Below, in pieces: positions 49,206-57,592 of a DNA stretch of 60,032 bases. This DNA is from Bradyrhizobium guangdongense (GTDB lineage: Bacteria > Pseudomonadota > Alphaproteobacteria > Rhizobiales > Xanthobacteraceae), in the NCBI RefSeq assembly GCF_006483445.1, contig NZ_PPPT01000034.1, positions 1 through 60,032 of the forward strand, written 5' to 3'. The position numbers and the translations under genes were made by a program. The notes under the pieces are model-generated. The model was not told the DNA's origin. It saw only the letters and a list, made by a program, of their open reading frames with translations, and made no database searches. Position 1 is the stretch's first letter, and each line of letters opens with the position of its first letter.

Positions 49206-49586
49206 ATGGACGACCGAACCCTGCGGCTGGCGCTGGAGCGCCATTGGAGCGCCTCGGATGCAAGCGATTTCGAGAGCGAGCACGAGATCTACCACGACGA
49301 TGCCGTGCTGGAATATCCGCAATCCGGCGAGCGGATACGCGGCCGGCGAAACATTCAGGCGAGCCGCTTCCTGCAGCCGAACAAGAAGCGCTTTGCGGTC
49401 CGACGCATGATCGGCAGCGGCAATCTCTGGATCACGGAATTCGTGCTGGCCTATGACGGCATCCCCTCCTACGCGGTCAGCATCATGGAATTTCGCGACG
49501 GACGCGTGGCGCACGAAACCCAATACTTTGCCGATCCGTTCGAGCCCGGGCCCTCTCGCGCGCATCTTGTCGAGCACATGGGCTAG
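49206..49586 (+). CDS. SnoaL/NTF2-like fold protein
   Basis: A 126-residue cone-shaped fold protein: LALERHWSASDASDFESEHEIYHDDAVLEYPQSGERIRGR, FVLAYDGIPSYAVSIMEFRDGRVAHETQYFADPFEPG. GGGAG eight bases upstream sets ATG 49206. Family members are small isomerases or binding proteins. It is the last gene of the gntR-lactonase unit. A decayed paralogue is at 51421-51579. Confidence 0.87.
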   Translation: MDDRTLRLALERHWSASDASDFESEHEIYHDDAVLEYPQSGERIRGRRNIQASRFLQPNKKRFAVRRMIGSGNLWITEFVLAYDGIPSYAVSIMEFRDGRVAHETQYFADPFEPGPSRAHLVEHMG

Positions 49587-49601
49587 AAACGATTCCGCGA
49601 C

Positions 49602-49658
49602 AGCGTGATGCGGGCCGGCGATGATGCCGATCCGCCGGGACGGTTTTCGCTCGGACTC
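49602..49658 (+). pseudogene. Nudix gene remnant
   Basis: The read-through VMRAGDDADPPGRFSLG corresponds to VMRAGDDVDRLGWFSLG of the intact Nudix gene (about residues 154-171 of 51654-52286), and the DNA is very similar over about 57 bases. No catalytic part remains. It directly follows the SnoaL gene, just as the intact Nudix gene follows the decayed SnoaL copy. Confidence 0.7.
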
Positions 49659-49803
49659 CAACAGACCCGATTACCGTTGTTGGCTGCCCATCGCGCGGCG
49701 TTGTCCAGCTTTGCGAGGCGATCTGTGACGTCGGCGCAACAGCCTGACCGGCCGCAATGCTCTATAAGAACGCAGGGACAATTGATTTTGACGGAGACAT
49801 TCG

Positions 49804-50532
49804 ATGAAGCGGTTCGTCGCTGCTCTTGGCATTGCAGTTATCTTCGGCACCTCGGCGATGGCCGCCGACATGGCGCCCCGCACTTACGCCAAGGCACCAC
49901 CGGTTGCAGCGCCGGTCAATAACTGGGCCGGCTTTTACCTGGGTGCGAATGGCGGTTACGCGTGGAGCGTGGACGACAGCCTGCTCTCCTACAACAATGT
50001 CGGCGTGTTCAACGGTGTGGCGCCAAAGGGCGGCTTCGGCGGCGGGCAGCTTGGCTACAACTGGCAGTTCAACAGCGTCGTCGTCGGCCTGGAGACGGAT
50101 ATCGAGGGCAGCAACATCACCGACAGCGGCATCTCAACCGGGGGACGTTCGCAGTTCTACAAGTTGAACTGGTTCGGAACCGTGCGGGGGCGGCTCGGCT
50201 TCGCCGTGCAAGACGCACTGTTCTACGCGACCGGCGGTTTCGCCTATGGCGGCCTGAACAAGTACACAACCGGCGGCGTTCCCACCGATTTCACCTACAA
50301 CAGCACCGCGACCGGCTACGTTGCGGGCGCGGGCCTCGAGTACAAGTTCACGCCGTCCTGGTCGGTGAAGGCCGAGTACCAATACATCAACCTGCGCCGG
50401 AACGATTTGTACGATCCCACGGGCGTCAATTTCGCGACCACGCGGAATCTCAACACCGCAGACGACGCCTTCCATACCGTCCGCGTGGGCGTGAACTATT
50501 TCTTCGGCGGTCCCGTCGTCGCCAAGTACTGA
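49804..50532 (+). CDS. outer-membrane beta-barrel protein (Omp25/RopB-like)
   Basis: A 242-residue protein. Signal peptide MKRFVAALGIAVIFGTSAMA, then a short Pro-rich stretch and an eight-stranded barrel: NWAGFYLGANGGYAW, GGGQLGYNWQF, VVVGLETDIEGS, WFGTVRGRLGF, LFYATGGFAYGG, GYVAGAGLEYKFTPSWSVKAEYQYINL and HTVRVGVNYFF with terminal Tyr/Phe. GGAGACATTCG precedes the start. Sits between the two halves of a duplicated block. Abundant structural protein type. Confidence 0.93.
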   Translation: MKRFVAALGIAVIFGTSAMAADMAPRTYAKAPPVAAPVNNWAGFYLGANGGYAWSVDDSLLSYNNVGVFNGVAPKGGFGGGQLGYNWQFNSVVVGLETDIEGSNITDSGISTGGRSQFYKLNWFGTVRGRLGFAVQDALFYATGGFAYGGLNKYTTGGVPTDFTYNSTATGYVAGAGLEYKFTPSWSVKAEYQYINLRRNDLYDPTGVNFATTRNLNTADDAFHTVRVGVNYFFGGPVVAKY

Positions 50533-50586
50533 ACCCGATCGATTGCGTGAAGCCCTGGCGGCGTCCGCGGGGTTTGCCGGGACGTC

Positions 50587-50617
50587 GCGCGGGCGACCTT
50601 CGATGTGTCGCCCGCGC
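50587..50617. terminator. GC-rich hairpin after the barrel gene
   Basis: GCGCGGGCGAC (50587-50597) and GTCGCCCGCGC (50607-50617), 9-nt loop. Perfect 11-bp stem without a T run. Confidence 0.55.
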
Positions 50618-50618
50618 T

Positions 50619-50744
50619 CAAGCATGTTCCGGAAAAGTGCGCAGCGACTTTCCCGCGCGACAAACGCGGCACGCGTTTGCGCGGAGATCTTGCTCAGACA
50701 AGGAGCCAAAGCGCGATGACGGTTCGACCTGAACTCATCGCGCT
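50619..50744. repeat. REP-like element with two hairpins
   Basis: Begins AAGCATGTTCCGGAAAAG (same family as 6487) and ends with GCGCGATGA (50711-50719) paired with TCATCGCGC (50735-50743). It abuts the stop codon of the truncated dehalogenase. I recognise the type from rhizobial intergenic DNA. Confidence 0.65.
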
Positions 50745-51090
50745 CTAACATCCCAGCCGGTCGGCGATCCCGCCAAAATCCTTCGCGACGATGTCCCAAT
50801 TGCCGGTGGCGTCAAAGTCCACCTTCTGCAGCGGGCCGTATTCGGTCGGGCGCGCGACGAAGGCGGTCTTGAGGCCGTTCTTCTGGGCGGCAGCGAGATC
50901 GCCGTTGTGGGCGGCGACCATCATGACTTCCTCGGGCTTCAAGCCCAGGAGACGCGCGGCGCCGAGATAGGTTTCGGCATCGGGCTTATAGTGCTCGAAC
51001 AGCTCCGCCGACATCACGAGGTCCCAGGGCAACCCTGCGAACTTCGCCATGTTGGTGAGCAGCGCGACATTGCCGTTCGAAAGCGGCGAG
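50745..51090 (-). pseudogene. truncated haloacid dehalogenase-like gene (C-terminal half)
   Basis: Residues from SPLSNGNVALL to the end (DRLGC) differ from the intact gene at 52346-53065 at only three of about 114 positions (A/P, D/E, R/K). The N-terminal half, including the nucleophile Asp motif, is missing. The homology ends abruptly at 51090, and the frame runs into unrelated basic sequence. No working enzyme can result. Confidence 0.85.
50752..51090 (-). repeat. 339-bp direct repeat, second copy at 52353-52691
   Basis: Near-identical DNA with constant offset of 1601 bases; differences are mostly silent. It contains the C-terminal half of the dehalogenase gene. Confidence 0.85.
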
Positions 51091-51133
51091 CCCGGTCTTG
51101 TTCGCGCGCGGCCGCGAAGTTGCGGCGCATGCA

Positions 51134-51319
51134 TTATTCCAGAATGATCACGGTCGGCTTGCCGGGATTGCGCCTCGGCACGGGCGGCTCCGACGAGTTG
51201 ATGAACAGTTCAAATGCGCTCAGAACCGTATCGAGGATCAGTGCGGGCAAATACAGCATGGCCATCTTGCACCTCAGATCTTCCATTGTGGGCGCGGCCG
51301 CTGACACAACGTCCGACAT
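51134..51319 (-). CDS. possible small protein, 61 aa
   Basis: Frame MSDVVSAAAPTMEDLRCKMA with one moderately hydrophobic helix (MLYLPALILDTVLSAFELFI), then a basic and Pro-rich tail (PPVPRRNPGKPTVIIL). It lies in the disturbed zone between the two duplicated blocks. It may be a real small gene or debris of a lost one. No ribosome binding site stands out. Confidence 0.35.
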   Translation of the reverse strand: MSDVVSAAAPTMEDLRCKMAMLYLPALILDTVLSAFELFINSSEPPVPRRNPGKPTVIILE

Positions 51320-51420
51320 CACGCATGCGCCATCCGGCGTTCTGCGAATGCGGAGGCGACGAGAGCAAATTGAGCCCCGGAAGTGTGGCCGGGCATATGG
51401 GACCAAGGTAGGAGGCGACC

Positions 51421-51579
51421 GTGTTGGTCGCGAGGTCGGCGCCCGAGCGTTATTGGACTGCTTCCGACGCGAGCAATTTCGAGATGGAGTATGAGATCTA
51501 CCGCCACGAAACCCAATATTTCGCCGATCCTTTCGAGCCTGCCTTTTCGCGCAGACACTTCGTCCAGCGCATGGGTTAG
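51421..51579 (+). pseudogene. SnoaL-like gene remnant with internal deletion
   Basis: ERYWTASDASNFEMEYEIY fits the start of the intact protein at 49206 (ERHWSASDASDFESEHEIY), and HETQYFADPFEPAFSRRHFV fits its end, but about 65 residues between are missing, in frame. The core of the fold is gone. The next gene downstream is the intact Nudix gene. Confidence 0.8.
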
Positions 51580-51653
51580 ATGCGCAAGGGCGATTGTGCG
51601 TCGCACGTCTCTCGCATAGGTTGTTGCATCTTTGCGCGCTGACGAGGTCTTCG

Positions 51654-52286
51654 ATGCAAGCCCGCCAAGTCTTTACCGCCTATGATCGCGACCTGGCGTC
51701 CAAGGACCTGGCGCCCAACGACTTGGCGCCGAAGCAGAGCTGGACGTTCTGCCCGGCATGCGGATCAGCCCTGCTTGCACCGGGCCGGGAGGCCGAGAGG
51801 AAATGCTCCAGGATCAACTGCGACTTCGTGCTTTATCGAAACCCGGTTCCGATCGTCGCGGTCCTCATCGTCGACGGCGACAGGTTTCTTCTGTGCCGGC
51901 GGAAGCCTGATACCTTCGAGGGCGGCAAATGGTGCCTGCCCTGCGGCTACATGGATTATCACGAAGACTTCCTGACCGCAGGCCGACGCGAGGTGAAGGA
52001 GGAGACCGGGCTCGACGTCGAGATCACCGGACTGCTCAGTGTCGCATCCAACTTCCTGCGCCCGGACATTCATACGCTTGCAATTGCGTTACTCGCCGAG
52101 ATCCGCGGCGGCGTGATGCGCGCCGGCGATGACGTCGACCGCTTGGGGTGGTTTTCGCTCGGAGGAGAACTGCCGGCATTTGCATTTCCGGCCGATCGAC
52201 ACATGGTCGAGCGCTACTTTGCGACGGGCTCCTCGGGCGCGCCGGTCGATCTGGCTTACGCGGGAGCGCGGCTCCATAGGGAGTGA
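51654..52286 (+). CDS. Nudix hydrolase with N-terminal zinc ribbon
   Basis: A 210-residue protein. Zinc ribbon C33-x2-C36...C51-x4-C56 (FCPACGSALL, KCSRINCDF). Nudix box from G98: GYMDYHEDFLTAGRREVKEETGL matches G-x5-E-x7-R-E-U-x-E-E-x-G-U. This resembles NudC-type pyrophosphatases, hydrolysing a nucleoside-diphosphate derivative in the cytoplasm. A tandem DLASKDLAPNDLAPK repeat is near the N-terminus. Start at ATG 51654, with GAGG upstream. Partial copy at 49602. Confidence 0.92.
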   Translation: MQARQVFTAYDRDLASKDLAPNDLAPKQSWTFCPACGSALLAPGREAERKCSRINCDFVLYRNPVPIVAVLIVDGDRFLLCRRKPDTFEGGKWCLPCGYMDYHEDFLTAGRREVKEETGLDVEITGLLSVASNFLRPDIHTLAIALLAEIRGGVMRAGDDVDRLGWFSLGGELPAFAFPADRHMVERYFATGSSGAPVDLAYAGARLHRE

Positions 52287-52345
52287 CTGTCAGTCCTAAG
52301 AGCAGCCCGGATGGGTTGAGCTCTTCGCAAGACCCATCCTTCGGT

Positions 52346-53065
52346 CTAGCACCCCAGCTTGTCGGCAATGCCGCCAAAATCCTTGGCGACGATGTCCCAA
52401 TTGCCGGTGGCTTCAAAGTCCACCTTTTGCAACGGGCCGTATTCGGTCGGGCGCGCGACGAAGGCGGTTTTGAGGCCGTTCTTCTGGGCGGCAGCGAGAT
52501 CGCCGTTGTGGGCGGCGACCATCATGACCTCCTCGGGCTTCAAGCCGAGGAGACGCGCGGCGCCGAGATAGGTTTCGGGGTCGGGCTTATAGTGCTCGAA
52601 CAGCTCCGCCGACATCACGAGGTCCCAGGGCAACCCTGCGAACTTCGCCATGTTGGTGAGCAGGGCGACATTGCCGTTCGAGAGCGGCGAGATCACGAAT
52701 TTCGTCTTCAGCCGCGTCAGGCCGGCGACGCTGTCCGGCCAGGGATTGAGGCGATGCCAGCCCTTGGTAAGATGGTCGAGGTCGACCTCGGTGAGGCCCT
52801 TGATTGCAAACTTTTCGACGAGCTTGTCCAGCGAGCGACGGTGCAGAACGTCGAGGATGACATAGCCGCGCTCGGGATGCTGGCGCACGTCGTCCATGGA
52901 CGCCATGTACATGCCGCGCCAGCCGTCAACGAGCGCGGTCCAGTCGGCGGTGATGCCGCGCTGTCTGCTCCACCACATGAAGTCGGTGATCAGACTGGTG
53001 CGCCAGTCGACGACGGTGCCGAACACGTCGAAGACGAGGGCTTTGACGGAGGACAGGTCGGACAT
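52346..53065 (-). CDS. haloacid dehalogenase-like hydrolase (type II)
   Basis: A 239-residue HAD superfamily enzyme. Motif I VFDVFGTVVDWR (nucleophile Asp), motif II ISPLSNGN, motif III Lys in FEHYKPDPETYL, motif IV VAAHNGDLAAA. It resembles 2-haloacid dehalogenases, which release halide from short 2-haloalkanoates; some homologues act on other substrates. The start at 53065 (MSDLSSVKALV) is the family N-terminus. Intact copy of the duplicated gene. Confidence 0.92.
   Translation of the reverse strand: MSDLSSVKALVFDVFGTVVDWRTSLITDFMWWSRQRGITADWTALVDGWRGMYMASMDDVRQHPERGYVILDVLHRRSLDKLVEKFAIKGLTEVDLDHLTKGWHRLNPWPDSVAGLTRLKTKFVISPLSNGNVALLTNMAKFAGLPWDLVMSAELFEHYKPDPETYLGAARLLGLKPEEVMMVAAHNGDLAAAQKNGLKTAFVARPTEYGPLQKVDFEATGNWDIVAKDFGGIADKLGC
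52353..52691 (-). repeat. 339-bp direct repeat, first copy at 50752-51090
   Basis: Same DNA as 50752-51090, about 97% identical by eye. In this copy the repeat is inside the intact dehalogenase gene. Confidence 0.85.
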
Positions 53066-53091
53066 GGGAGCTTCCTCTGATTGTTCTTGTT

Positions 53092-53213
53092 GTCATTCCG
53101 GGGCGATGCGAAGCATCGAGCCCGGAATCCATTTCACCATCGGACTCTGCCGCCCGATGGATTCCGGGTTCTCTGGGCCGCGCTTCGCGCGGTCCCGTCG
53201 CCCCGGAATGACA
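53092..53213. repeat. 122-bp palindromic REP/MITE-like element
   Basis: Ends TGTCATTCCGGGGCGA (53092-53107) and TCGCCCCGGAATGACA (53198-53213) are perfect inverted repeats; inside there are further partial repeats (GGATTCCGGG, CGCTTCGCGC). It sits between the dehalogenase and glpX genes and could form a long hairpin that terminates leftward transcription. Confidence 0.8.
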
Positions 53214-53215
53214 GA

Positions 53216-54217
<1,002 letters not shown>

Positions 54218-54280
54218 GTCACACTCCTTCAAAACAAGTCAGCGCTTTAATTCGCGTTGCGCGCAATCGGTTCAATCGCG

Positions 54281-55597
54281 CTAGTTCTTCTCGATTCGTA
54301 TCACCTGCGGCCGTCCGCTGATCACCTTGTCCTTCTGCACGGCGGCCAGCGCGCGGCGCACGGCGTCCTCATGGGTCGCATAGGTAATCAGAATGACGGG
54401 CACGGGAGAAGCTTTGCCGTTGGCGGGCGCAGCACCATTATTGGGATGGCGCTGAACGATGGATTCGATCGAAATCTTCTGCTCGGCGAGCCGGGTCGCG
54501 ATCGCGGCCGCCGTACCCGGGAAATCGCGCGCCAAAAGGCGGATATAGTAGCCGCCCTCATGCCGTTCCATCGGCGCCTTCTTGGTGTCGCGGAGCTGTG
54601 CGACGGGGCGCCCGAACGGCTTTGCGCGGATGCCGCGCGCGACGTCGGCGATATCGGCCACCACGGCTGACGCAGTCGCCGCCCCGCCGGCACCGGGGCC
54701 GACCAGCGTGATCGGCGGAATGCCCTCGCCGTCGATCGTGACCGCGTTGGTGACACCCATCACCTGCGCGATCGAGGAGGATTTTGGAACCATGGTCGGA
54801 TGCACGCGCTGCTCGATACCCTTGGCGGTGCGCACGGCAACGCCGAGCAGCTTGAGGCGGTAACCGAGATCGTCGGCCGCGCGCAAATCTTCCGGCGCGA
54901 TGGAGGAGATACCTTCGACATACACGGCGCTTTGGGCAACTTTCGTGCCGAAGGCGAGGCTCGCCAGGATCGCGAGCTTCTGCGCGGTGTCATGGCCGTC
55001 GACGTCGAAGGACGGATTGGCCTCGGCATAGCCGAGCCGCTGCGCGTCCTTCAGGCATTCGGCGAACGACAGGCCCTCCTGCTCCATCCGGGTCAGGATG
55101 TAATTGCAGGTGCCGTTGAGGATGCCGTAGACGCGGTTGATGCCGGTGGCAGCCAGGCCCTCGCGCAACGTCTTGATGACGGGGATCGCGGCGCCGACCG
55201 CTGCCTCGAAGTTCAGCGCGCCGCCATGGTTTTCGGCAGCCTTGGCGAGCTTCAGCCCGTGCCTGGCGAGCAGCGCCTTGTTGGCAGTGACGACCGACTT
55301 GCCGGCCTTCAGCGCCGCTTCGACGGCGGACAATGCGGGATCGCCGGAGCCGCCCATCAGCTCGACGAAGCAATCGATGCCGGGATGGGTGGCGAGCGTC
55401 AACGGATCCTTGACCCATTCGACGCCGCGCAGATCGACGCCGCGCTTCTTGGCCTTGGAGCGTGCGGTGACGGCGACGACGCGGATGCCGCGGCCGCTGC
55501 GGCCCGAGAGCACGCGGGCCTGGGATTCAATGAGACGGATAACTTCGGCGCCAACGGTGCCGAGCCCCGCGATACCCACTTTCAGGGGTGCGACCAT
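54281..55597 (-). CDS. hom: homoserine dehydrogenase
   Basis: A 438-residue enzyme making homoserine for threonine and methionine. The nucleotide motif GIAGLGTVGAEVIRLI, the active-site stretch GILNGTCNYILTRMEQEG and GYAEANPSFDVDGHDTAQKLAIL are clear. The C-terminal ACT-like domain (about 350-430, GYYIRLLARDFPGTAAAIA) suggests feedback by threonine. It follows alaC by 26 bp and probably shares its transcript. Confidence 0.96.
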   Translation of the reverse strand: MVAPLKVGIAGLGTVGAEVIRLIESQARVLSGRSGRGIRVVAVTARSKAKKRGVDLRGVEWVKDPLTLATHPGIDCFVELMGGSGDPALSAVEAALKAGKSVVTANKALLARHGLKLAKAAENHGGALNFEAAVGAAIPVIKTLREGLAATGINRVYGILNGTCNYILTRMEQEGLSFAECLKDAQRLGYAEANPSFDVDGHDTAQKLAILASLAFGTKVAQSAVYVEGISSIAPEDLRAADDLGYRLKLLGVAVRTAKGIEQRVHPTMVPKSSSIAQVMGVTNAVTIDGEGIPPITLVGPGAGGAATASAVVADIADVARGIRAKPFGRPVAQLRDTKKAPMERHEGGYYIRLLARDFPGTAAAIATRLAEQKISIESIVQRHPNNGAAPANGKASPVPVILITYATHEDAVRRALAAVQKDKVISGRPQVIRIEKN

Positions 55598-55623
55598 ACT
55601 TTAAGAAAACCTGCCGGAAGGAA

Positions 55624-56844
55624 CTAACGCCGATTGGCGAGCGGAACGACGTTGTGCAACGTTTCGATGCCGCTTTCAAGGAAGCGGCGCACGCCGCGTG
55701 CGGCCTGCCGGATACGCTGCTCGTTTTCCACCATGGCGATGCGGACAAATCCTTCACCATGCTCGCCGAAGCCGACGCCGGGCGACACCGCGACGCCGGA
55801 CTTCTCCACCATCAGGGTCGCGAACTGCATGCTGCCGACGCTGCGGAACGCATCCGGCAGCGGCACCCAGGCGAACATCGAGGCCTCCGGCGGCGGGATC
55901 TCCCAGCCGGCGCGGCCGAACGACTCCACCAGCGCATCGCGACGCTTGCGATAGGTGTCGCGCATCTCCTTGATGCAGTCGTCGGGGCCGTTCAGCGCGG
56001 CCGTGGCCGCGACCTGGATCGGCGTGAACGCGCCGTAGTCGAGGTAAGATTTGACGCGCGCGAGCGCCGCGATCACGCGCTCGTTGCCGACCGCAAAGCC
56101 CATGCGCCAACCGGCCATCGAATAGGTCTTCGACATCGAGGTGAACTCGACGGCGACGTCGATCGCGCCGGGCACCTGCAGCACCGAGGGCGGCGGGTTG
56201 TTCTCGTCGAAATAAACTTCCGCATAGGCGAGATCGGACAGGATCAGGATCTCGTGCTTCTTCGCGAAGGCCACGAGGTCCTTGTAGAAGTCGAGGCTCG
56301 CGACATAGGCGGTCGGATTCGAGGGATAGCAGACAACGAGCGCCAACGGCTTCGGGATCGAATGCACGATCGCGCGTTCCACGGCCTCGAAGAATTGCGG
56401 CGTCGGTTCCGACGGCACCGAGCGGATCACGCCGCCTGCCATCAAAAAGCCGAAGGCGTGAATCGGATAGCTCGGGTTCGGGCACAGGATGACGTCGCCC
56501 GGCGCGGTGATCGCCTGGGCCACGTTGGCAAAGCCTTCCTTGGAACCGAGCGTCGCGACGATCTGGGTGTCAGGGTTGAGCTTCACCCCGAAGCGGCGGC
56601 CGTAATAGGCGGCCTGGGCCTTGCGCAGACCGTTGATGCCGCGGGAAGCCGAGTAGCGGTCGGTGCGCGGCTTGCCCAGCGTCTCCTTCAGCTTCTCCAG
56701 CACATGCGCCGGGGCCGGCAGGTCCGGGTTGCCCATACCGAGGTCGATGATGTCGGCGCCGGCATTCCGCGCGGCCGCCTTGGCCCGGTTGACCTGTTCG
56801 AAAACGTAAGGCGGCAGACGGCGGATGCGGTAAAATTCTTCCAT
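55624..56844 (-). CDS. alaC: pyridoxal-phosphate aminotransferase (alanine/aspartate type)
   Basis: A 406-residue class I/II aminotransferase. GNPDLPAPAHVLEKL, SASRGINGLRKA, NPSYPIHAFGF, CYPSNPTAYVAS, LSDLAYAEVYFDE and SMSKTYSMAGWRMGF with the PLP Lys are visible. It looks like the AlaC group, making alanine from pyruvate and glutamate. The start at 56844 (MEEFYRIRRLPPYVF) is the family N-terminus. First gene of the alaC-hom-glpX run. Aspartate or LL-DAP aminotransferase activity is possible. Confidence 0.9.
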   Translation of the reverse strand: MEEFYRIRRLPPYVFEQVNRAKAAARNAGADIIDLGMGNPDLPAPAHVLEKLKETLGKPRTDRYSASRGINGLRKAQAAYYGRRFGVKLNPDTQIVATLGSKEGFANVAQAITAPGDVILCPNPSYPIHAFGFLMAGGVIRSVPSEPTPQFFEAVERAIVHSIPKPLALVVCYPSNPTAYVASLDFYKDLVAFAKKHEILILSDLAYAEVYFDENNPPPSVLQVPGAIDVAVEFTSMSKTYSMAGWRMGFAVGNERVIAALARVKSYLDYGAFTPIQVAATAALNGPDDCIKEMRDTYRKRRDALVESFGRAGWEIPPPEASMFAWVPLPDAFRSVGSMQFATLMVEKSGVAVSPGVGFGEHGEGFVRIAMVENEQRIRQAARGVRRFLESGIETLHNVVPLANRR

Positions 56845-57085
56845 GGGTCCAGACTTCGGTTCGTGAGCTCCGAGCAACCGGCTGGGGCAGAATCGCAAAG
56901 GCCATTCCCGGCCTTTCAAAGGACTTCCGTCGCCACCAGAAATTCACTCCAAATCAACGACTTAGAGCAATTTCGGGAGAGATCGGATCAGATCCCCTGC
57001 CCTGACTTTCAGTTGAATTGGTGTGTTGTAGCACGGTCGCGCGGGCACGCCAGCGATTACCTTGGCGGAGGTTATCCGGCGCTCT

Positions 57086-57364
57086 CTATTTGGCGTCCTT
57101 GGCAGCCGTTGCCTGGCGGTCGCGGGCGGCCATCAGCTCGGCTTCGATCTTGGCGCGCTGCTCGGGCGAAATCGCGCCGGCCTCGTCACGGGCGGGCGGC
57201 AGGTCATGAACCGGGAGATAGGTGCCGGCCTCTCGCGGGCGCGGCTGGGTGTCGGATGGCGTCAGGTCGGCGATCTGGCTCGAGCATCCGCCAAGCGCGA
57301 ACGCCGCCGCCAGCAGCGCGCCGAGCGCAAGCCGCGTCCATTGCCGGTCCGTCAACGCCAACAC
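57086..57364 (-). CDS. small lipoprotein
   Basis: GTG 57364 has AGGGG eight bases upstream; TTG starts farther left in the frame are less likely. Signal peptide with lipobox LGGC (ALLAAAFALGGCSS), so it is lipidated at the Cys. The mature part is about 65 polar residues (Pro-rich, then the helix SPEQRAKIEAELMAARDRQ). It ends in Lys. Likely inner- or outer-membrane anchored; function unknown. Divergent from phaC. Confidence 0.75.
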   Translation of the reverse strand: MLALTDRQWTRLALGALLAAAFALGGCSSQIADLTPSDTQPRPREAGTYLPVHDLPPARDEAGAISPEQRAKIEAELMAARDRQATAAKDAK

Positions 57365-57592
57365 TGGGAAATCCCCTGCTCGTCCCAACCCACGGCGGGC
57401 CGAGACTACTCGCTGCGCGGAGCATTGTCGCCCCCAATGACCCGCGCCCGATCAACGAAGCCCGCCGTTGCGGCTTCAATGTGACAGAACCAGGAAACTT
57501 TGTCGCAGTGCAACACATCTTGGATAGCAATTAAGCAGGACGATGCGAGCTTCGCGGTGACGAACGCGGAATGAATCTGTAGTGTTTTCGCC

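Noticed and set aside
55588..57534. 648-codon frame opposite alaC
   Set aside because: Runs through alaC and its upstream region in antisense; no protein-like features.
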